DNA from: UBA1672 sp964015995
GTDB lineage: Bacteria; Pseudomonadota; Alphaproteobacteria; Micavibrionales; Micavibrionaceae
Assembly: GCA_964015995.1 (NCBI GenBank)
Contig: CAXHFH010000061.1
Coordinates: 1 to 13,821 of the forward strand
Reading direction: 5' to 3'
DNA: 13,821 nucleotides
Under the pieces are notes generated by a model. That model was not told where the DNA came from, made no database searches, and saw only the letters and a program-made list of their open reading frames with translations. Shown here piece by piece: positions 6,773 to 11,317 of the stretch; the stretch's first letter is position 1, and every line of letters begins with the position of its first letter. The position numbers were made by a program, and so were the translations under genes.

Positions 6773-8833
6773 ATGAAATTGAAACGATTTGGAACATACA
6801 GCCTGCGCTTTGGCGTAGGGCTTTTGAGCATAGGCACTTTATTGATGCCTATCCAAGCTGTGCATGACGCAGATGCGCATGCTGCAGCACCCAAACAATT
6901 TACTGCTGTTACTGAAATTGTTGTGACTGCCAAGCCAGAGATTAAACCAGCCCCAAAAGTGATCGCTTATATTCCTGTGCCAAGCACAAAACCTGTTTAT
7001 GAGATTGAGCCTGCGGCAGGTGGTGAAGCCGTCCCCGAAGTTGAAATGGCGTCGGTAGAGCAATCGCATTATGCGTCTTTGAATTTAACGAGCTTGCTAC
7101 CCGCTGATATTGAGCCAATTTCTAGTAGTATTGGTGAGCAATATCCGCATGGCTATAAGCCGCTCTCCTCTGTTCAATCCAAAAAATACGCGAAAGCGTT
7201 TCAATCACAAATGCATGGCCAGTGGGATGCGGCAGATCTTGTTATTACCGAGATTAAAGATAAACGCCTGATGGGACATGTCCAATATCAACGTTATATG
7301 CACCCATCCTATAAAAGTGATTTTAGCGAATTAAAGGAATGGATGGACGCTTATGCGGATCATCCTTATGCCGATAAAATACATAAACTCGCCCTTGCCA
7401 GGCAGGGTGATGCTGAGGGTGATGTGAAAGAGCCTGTTAAAACGCGGTTGCTTTCACAAATTAAAGAACCAACGATTTATTATCCAAAACGCTATAAGGT
7501 TCAAACCAAACGTAATCATGTACAAAATATTCAAGTGCGTGATTTTTCACGAAAAGTACGTGCGATGGTACGCAGTGGAAAAACGCAAGATGCGCTTGAT
7601 TATCTTATGGCGTCTGAAACAACATTCATCATGGATACAGCCGAAATCGATATTCTGAAATCGAGCATAGCAGCCGGGTTTTTATATCGTGGTCAGATTG
7701 ATCAGGCCAAAGTCGTTGCCGTTGATGCGGCAATGCGTTCTGGTAAATATGCGCCGCGCGCATCATGGGTCGCCGGGTTAGCGCTTTGGCAGAAAAAAGA
7801 CTACGTGCAGGCGGCAAGATATTTTGAAAAAACGGGAGCATCTGCATATGCATCGGGTTGGCGTTCATCCGCTGGTTATTACTGGGCTGCGCGCAGTTAC
7901 AGTCGTACCAATAATAAAGAAAAGCTCCGCATGGCATTGAACAATGCGTCGAAGCATTCCAGAACATTTTACGGTTTGATTGCCACCAAGATGCTCGGTA
8001 AAGGCTTTGACTTTAACTGGCATACGCCTGAATTTGACCGCGAAGCGGAAGGATTGGTTTTGTCTACGGATGCTGGGCAGCGCGCTTTCTCTCTTGTCGC
8101 GGCAGGACAGTATGATCTGGCGGAAGATGAATTAATGCGCCTGAAATACAAAGGTGACATGAAATTACGTCGCGCGGTTCTTGCTTATGCGATGCGTGTT
8201 GGTTTACCCGGCATTGCCCTTCGATTAGGCAATATGGTGCAAGGTGAAGACGGTAAGTATTATGACGCCGCGCTTTATCCTGCTGCGCCGTGGGAGCCTC
8301 AAGATGGCTTTAGCGTTGATCCAGCGTTGATCCACGCAGTTATGCGTCAAGAATCACGTTTTAACCAACAAGCCAAAAGCTATAGCGGGGCGTTGGGGTT
8401 GATGCAAATTATGCCAAAGACGGCACAATATGTTGCACAAAAGCGCGGCTATAAACAGGCAGTGAATAAAGTATCTTTGGCTGATCCGGCGTTGAACATG
8501 ACGATAGGACAAGATTACATTGATTACCTTCTGAAAGGTAAGTACGTGCGCGGTGATATTATATCGCTTTTGATTGCGTATAATGCAGGCCCCGGTAATT
8601 TGTTAAAGTGGCGCAAGCGCACAAGCGATGTGAACGATCCACTTCTTTTTGTTGAAACATTGCCTGTTCAAGAAACACGTGATTATGTAGTGAAGGTGAT
8701 GTCGAATTACTGGATTTACCGTTTACGTTCCGGTCTTGATGTGCCAAGTTTGGCGTCTATTGCCGATGGTCAATCACCAAGCTATGCGCATGCAATTACA
8801 TTGCCTGATACATATAAGGTATCGTCTCAATAA
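6773..8833 (+). CDS. Soluble lytic murein transglycosylase (Slt70-like)
   Basis: Periplasmic enzyme that cleaves the MurNAc-GlcNAc bond of peptidoglycan, leaving 1,6-anhydro-MurNAc, for cell-wall turnover and insertion of envelope machines. The 686 aa begin with a basic, hydrophobic signal peptide (MKLKRFGTYSLRFGVGLLSIG..., possible cleavage after Ala-His-Ala near residue 37), then a Pro/Val-rich stretch (about 45-90) and a long helical region (about 130-490) with TPR/Slt-superhelix character. The catalytic SLT domain is C-terminal: HAVMRQESRFN with catalytic Glu527, SGALGLMQIMP (GLMQIMP at 542-548) and AYNAGPGNLLKW (AYNAGPG at 602-608). All key motifs are intact. The family is usually 600-750 aa. 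The ATG at 6773 has no Shine-Dalgarno but is the only start that keeps the signal peptide. Its stop lies 2 nt from the convergent DUF4262 stop. Confidence 0.94.
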   Translation: MKLKRFGTYSLRFGVGLLSIGTLLMPIQAVHDADAHAAAPKQFTAVTEIVVTAKPEIKPAPKVIAYIPVPSTKPVYEIEPAAGGEAVPEVEMASVEQSHYASLNLTSLLPADIEPISSSIGEQYPHGYKPLSSVQSKKYAKAFQSQMHGQWDAADLVITEIKDKRLMGHVQYQRYMHPSYKSDFSELKEWMDAYADHPYADKIHKLALARQGDAEGDVKEPVKTRLLSQIKEPTIYYPKRYKVQTKRNHVQNIQVRDFSRKVRAMVRSGKTQDALDYLMASETTFIMDTAEIDILKSSIAAGFLYRGQIDQAKVVAVDAAMRSGKYAPRASWVAGLALWQKKDYVQAARYFEKTGASAYASGWRSSAGYYWAARSYSRTNNKEKLRMALNNASKHSRTFYGLIATKMLGKGFDFNWHTPEFDREAEGLVLSTDAGQRAFSLVAAGQYDLAEDELMRLKYKGDMKLRRAVLAYAMRVGLPGIALRLGNMVQGEDGKYYDAALYPAAPWEPQDGFSVDPALIHAVMRQESRFNQQAKSYSGALGLMQIMPKTAQYVAQKRGYKQAVNKVSLADPALNMTIGQDYIDYLLKGKYVRGDIISLLIAYNAGPGNLLKWRKRTSDVNDPLLFVETLPVQETRDYVVKVMSNYWIYRLRSGLDVPSLASIADGQSPSYAHAITLPDTYKVSSQ

Positions 8834-8835
8834 TT

Positions 8836-9282
8836 TTAGTCTTTGTATAATTTAGGCATCATCTCAAGATAGGATTTAGGTGCGTCTTTATCCCATGGCC
8901 ACATGCCTTTTGTGCTTGGCCAAATCAGTTGATAGGTTTTGAAATCAGAATTACCGTATAACCACAAGCATGAGCCGAGGTGATCTTCATAATGGGCTTT
9001 GTTGAATTCTTTGAAAGTCACCTGAAATCCATCAAGAAAACCATCGTAATATTGATTTACTTCGAAATGCTCTCCGTCGATAATTCTCCGATTATATTCA
9101 TTGACGATCCAATGCGCGATGCCCTGTTTCAGACCGGTGATGATTAATTCTGGTTGTTTGGTTATCTTGTAAATGCCGATGGAGTAGGTGAAACAACTAT
9201 TGTCTTCATTATCAAATACATAAGTGGCCTGACATCCGTGTTCTTCTATATTTTTTAAAAGCTTCTTTTCATACTCATTCAT
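8836..9282 (-). CDS. DUF4262 domain protein, downstream copy
   Basis: A 148-aa, mildly acidic, soluble protein without signal peptide or membrane segment. The layout matches DUF4262: EEHGCQATYV, CFTYSIGI, QPELIITGL (about 43-51), AHWIVNEYNRR, DGEHFEVNQYYDGFLDGFQVTF, and the C-terminal LIWPSTKGMWPWDKDAP. No biochemical function is established for this family that I know of. It is clearly paralogous to the gene just upstream (9300-9752), with about 40-45% identity by eye over the full length and the same motifs in the same order, so the pair arose by tandem duplication, probably long ago. A Shine-Dalgarno AGGAAG lies 9 nt upstream of the ATG at 9282. It is the last gene of a three-gene minus-strand unit beginning with hisN (17-nt gap to its neighbour) and converges with the lytic transglycosylase gene. 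Confidence 0.85.
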   Translation of the reverse strand: MNEYEKKLLKNIEEHGCQATYVFDNEDNSCFTYSIGIYKITKQPELIITGLKQGIAHWIVNEYNRRIIDGEHFEVNQYYDGFLDGFQVTFKEFNKAHYEDHLGSCLWLYGNSDFKTYQLIWPSTKGMWPWDKDAPKSYLEMMPKLYKD

Positions 9283-9299
9283 ATGGAATTACTTCCTAA

Positions 9300-9752
9300 T
9301 TATGATCTAGGGTAGAGTGGTGGCATGAGATGCCGATATTCTTTTGATGCTTTTTTCTCCCATGGCCATTCACCGGAAAAATCAGGCCATATTAAATGCA
9401 ACGCTTTGAAAGTGTTATTGCCATCGTGAAATGCTAAAGTTTGTGGGAAATATTGTGCGTAATATTTTTTATCAACTTCTTTGAATGTGATTTGGAAATC
9501 TTCGAGGAAGTCGTTGTAAAATTGATCGGCCTCAAACACTTCACCGTCTTTCATACGATTCACATATTCATTAATTAGAAAATGGGCGGTGTCTTTATCC
9601 ATGCCTGTGACGATAAGTTCGGGTGCTTGTACGCTTTGTTCAATCCCTACTGAATAGGTGAAGCTTGGCGAGGATTCTGTTTCGTCTGTATGAAAAATAT
9701 GGCAGCCATTTTTATCAATATTAGCGCGTATTTTGTCGTTTTCTTTATCCAT
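9300..9752 (-). CDS. DUF4262 domain protein, upstream copy
   Basis: A 150-aa cytoplasmic-looking protein, distinctly acidic (about 26 Asp/Glu against 16 Lys/Arg). It carries the DUF4262 motifs KNGCHIFHT, SFTYSVGI, APELIVTGM (about 43-51), AHFLINEYVNR, DGEVFEADQFYNDFLEDFQITFKE and, at the C-terminus, LIWPDFSGEWPWEKKAS followed by MPPLYP. Its paralogue follows 17 nt downstream. Residues shared by both copies (Cys17 in NGC/HGC, the FTYS-GI strand, PELI-TG, AH---NEY--R, FQ-TFKE, LIWP---G-WPW) are the likely structural or functional core. The ATG at 9752 is 14 nt after the hisN stop, with no clear Shine-Dalgarno, so translation may depend on the upstream gene. Function unknown. Confidence 0.86.
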   Translation of the reverse strand: MDKENDKIRANIDKNGCHIFHTDETESSPSFTYSVGIEQSVQAPELIVTGMDKDTAHFLINEYVNRMKDGEVFEADQFYNDFLEDFQITFKEVDKKYYAQYFPQTLAFHDGNNTFKALHLIWPDFSGEWPWEKKASKEYRHLMPPLYPRS

Positions 9753-9766
9753 GAATATTCAACTTA

Positions 9767-10546
9767 TTAGTAAGGGGATTTACGGATAAGGCGTTCGATT
9801 TCCGGCCATAGCTCAGGATCACCAACCGCGATAACTTTTCCGACAGAATTGAGTGTTAGATCATCGCCGCGCCAATCAGTCATGTGTCCGCCTGCGCCCT
9901 TAACAACGGGGATGAGTGCAGCAAAATCATGTGGTGATAAGTCTTCTTCAAATACGATATCAACATAGCCGCTTGCTAAAAGCCCGTACATGTAACAATC
10001 ACCGCCCCATGTGATGCGGTTTCCGGTGGTTTCGAATATCTCATAAGCGCGGCCATAATCGCTGAGCTTGGCAAACATGGTTGGAGAAGTGCTGCCGATT
10101 GTTGCGTCATGGATAGATGGGCATGATACAGTTTTTGCAGGCTTGCCGTTAAATGTTGTTGCCTCACCGTCCATACCGACCCAACGCTCCTTTAAGATTG
10201 GTTGGTCAATAACCCCAAGCTTTGGCGTTAGTCCTTCACAGACGGCAATCAGTGTTCCGAAAGTCGGACGGCCAACCATAAAGCTTTTCGTGCCATCAAT
10301 CGGATCAATTAACCATGTGATCTCGCTATTGCTCTCCTTGATGCCAAATTCTTCACCCAAAATACCATCATCAGGGCGCTCTTTTTCAATCATCTCGCGT
10401 AAAGCTTGCTCAACTTCGCGATCTGCAACTGTTACGGGGCTGTCATCTTCTTTACGCTCAATATCAATGGGGGTGCGGAAGTGCTTTTTGATAATTTCGC
10501 CCGCTTTATCGGCCATCCTATTGGCAAGTGCTGCAAATTCCTGCAT
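9767..10546 (-). CDS. hisN: Inositol-monophosphatase-family phosphatase, probably HisN histidinol-phosphatase
   Basis: Mg2+-dependent phosphomonoesterase, 259 aa from ATG 10546. Metal-site motifs of the IMPase fold are complete: ILGEEFG (62-68, Glu65/66), WLIDPIDGTKSF (78-89, Asp81 and Asp84), and SPHDFAALIPVVKGAGG (204-220) with Asp207. The spacing and wording of FGTLIAVCEG, LGVIDQP (110-116) and WGGDCYMYGLLASGYVDIV (180-198) fit the HisN subgroup (histidinol phosphate to histidinol, penultimate steps of histidine synthesis) better than inositol phosphatase or CysQ; the substrate is still inferred. The open frame extends to 10711, but that extension lacks family similarity and overlaps the divergent gene's start. 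ATG 10546 has AGAAGGA six nt upstream, which decides the start. It heads the unit hisN-DUF4262-DUF4262; no other his gene is visible nearby. Confidence 0.88.
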   Translation of the reverse strand: MQEFAALANRMADKAGEIIKKHFRTPIDIERKEDDSPVTVADREVEQALREMIEKERPDDGILGEEFGIKESNSEITWLIDPIDGTKSFMVGRPTFGTLIAVCEGLTPKLGVIDQPILKERWVGMDGEATTFNGKPAKTVSCPSIHDATIGSTSPTMFAKLSDYGRAYEIFETTGNRITWGGDCYMYGLLASGYVDIVFEEDLSPHDFAALIPVVKGAGGHMTDWRGDDLTLNSVGKVIAVGDPELWPEIERLIRKSPY

Positions 10547-10552
10547 AAATAA

Positions 10553-10558
10553 TCCTTC
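10553..10558 (-). promoter_or_regulatory. Ribosome binding site fixing the hisN start at 10546
   Basis: On the minus strand AGAAGGATT sits six nt before the ATG at 10546. It gives a 259-aa protein of normal family length. The in-frame ATG at 10711, 165 nt farther upstream, would add 55 residues without family similarity. Confidence 0.7.
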
Positions 10559-10575
10559 TACATTTATAGAATAAA

Positions 10576-10605
10576 AAGATAGGATTAAGTTTCGATGCGA
10601 GTCAA
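10576..10605 (-). promoter_or_regulatory. Candidate hisN promoter
   Basis: On the minus strand TTGACT (10605-10600) matches five of six -35 consensus bases. After an 18-nt spacer, TATCTT (10581-10576) matches four of six -10 bases. Transcription would start near 10569, giving a leader of roughly 20-25 nt with a good Shine-Dalgarno. The -35 box lies inside the first codons of the divergent Sel1-like gene, and the -10 box overlaps that gene's ribosome binding site. Found by eye. Confidence 0.45.
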
Positions 10606-11317
10606 CTCCCAGAATTTGTTTAGGCCAATCTACTTTTTCATATGTATAATGTTGATCACCTTTTCTTTTGCTGTACATGCCCAAAGCACTGATTTTGAGA
10701 TGGTTAAACAACAGGCAGAGCAGGGGGATCCATCATCCCAGTTTTTTCTGGGGAAGTTATATTACGAAGGATCATTGATCGACAAAAATCAAATGTTGTC
10801 TTATGTCTGGTTCAGCTTGGCAGCAAAGCAGGAATTTGAAGGGGCTGAGAGTCAACGAGACAAAGTTTATAGTGAGCTTCATAATAACTATAGACCCACA
10901 GCCAAGGCACTTGTAGAGCAATACTATGAAAAATATGTATTCCCTTTTATTCCGCCTTTTGAAATTAATTTAAACGGTGAAAAAATAACCGGATCATCTG
11001 ATGTTTCACCGGATTTACCCATCTATGCCATCTTTAAACATAAAGATTCTAATGTTACGCATGTGCGTATGCACTATCCCAAAAAGCCATCTAGGTTTAA
11101 GACGTTCGAAATGGGGCGACCTTACAGAATTTTAAATCACGAAAAATTCATGAAAGCCGGACGTAAATCGCGTAGTGTCTTTATCGCAATGGGGGATGAT
11201 GGGAAAGGATATAATCAAATCGTACTGACCTTTATTCCCGTTAGTAAAAAACCAGTAAGCCAAGAACCAGTCAGTAAAGAAGAAGTAGGGCAAAAAGAAG
11301 ATGAAAACAGTCAATGA
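10595..11317 (+). CDS. Exported Sel1-like repeat protein with a repeat-containing tail
   Basis: A 240-aa protein with a signal peptide (MRVNSQNLFRPIYFFICIML..., likely cut after Val-His-Ala at residue 29), so periplasmic or surface-bound. Residues 36-85 resemble one Sel1/TPR-like repeat: AEQGDPSSQFFLGKLYYEG then MLSYVWFSLAAKQEFEGAE. The region from about 105 to 210 (PPFEINLNGEKITG to NQIVLTFIPV) is beta-rich in appearance and I do not recognise it. The tail (from residue 215) consists of pentapeptide repeats PVSKK, PVSQE, PVSKE and a decayed EVGQK, then an acidic end. AGGA lies 10 nt upstream of the ATG at 10595. The last 17 nt overlap the start of alaS in a different frame, so the two are probably translationally coupled. 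Sel1-like repeats usually mediate protein contacts; no enzymatic role is suggested. Confidence 0.82.
   Translation: MRVNSQNLFRPIYFFICIMLITFSFAVHAQSTDFEMVKQQAEQGDPSSQFFLGKLYYEGSLIDKNQMLSYVWFSLAAKQEFEGAESQRDKVYSELHNNYRPTAKALVEQYYEKYVFPFIPPFEINLNGEKITGSSDVSPDLPIYAIFKHKDSNVTHVRMHYPKKPSRFKTFEMGRPYRILNHEKFMKAGRKSRSVFIAMGDDGKGYNQIVLTFIPVSKKPVSQEPVSKEEVGQKEDENSQ
11237..11296 (+). repeat. Four tandem 15-bp in-frame units at the 3' end of the Sel1-like gene
   Basis: Units at 11237-11251, 11252-11266, 11267-11281 and a degenerate one at 11282-11296 encode PVSKK, PVSQE, PVSKE and EVGQK. The common pattern is CCAGT-AG-AAAGAA. The array ends 4 nt before the alaS ATG at 11301, so the last unit provides the purine-rich sequence in front of alaS. 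Confidence 0.8.

Noticed and set aside
8836..10546. Toxin-antitoxin or defence island
   Set aside because: No toxin, nuclease, kinase, methylase or transposase signature nearby; flanking genes are all housekeeping, so only a speculative remark on DUF4262 is justified.
10068..10574. 168-aa open frame on the plus strand opposite hisN
   Set aside because: Fully antisense to a gene with complete catalytic motifs; Ser/Ile-rich composition typical of a shadow frame and no recognisable domain.
10547..10711. N-terminal extension of the hisN reading frame (55 residues)
   Set aside because: No IMPase-family similarity, overlaps the divergent gene's start, and a strong ribosome site sits before the ATG at 10546.
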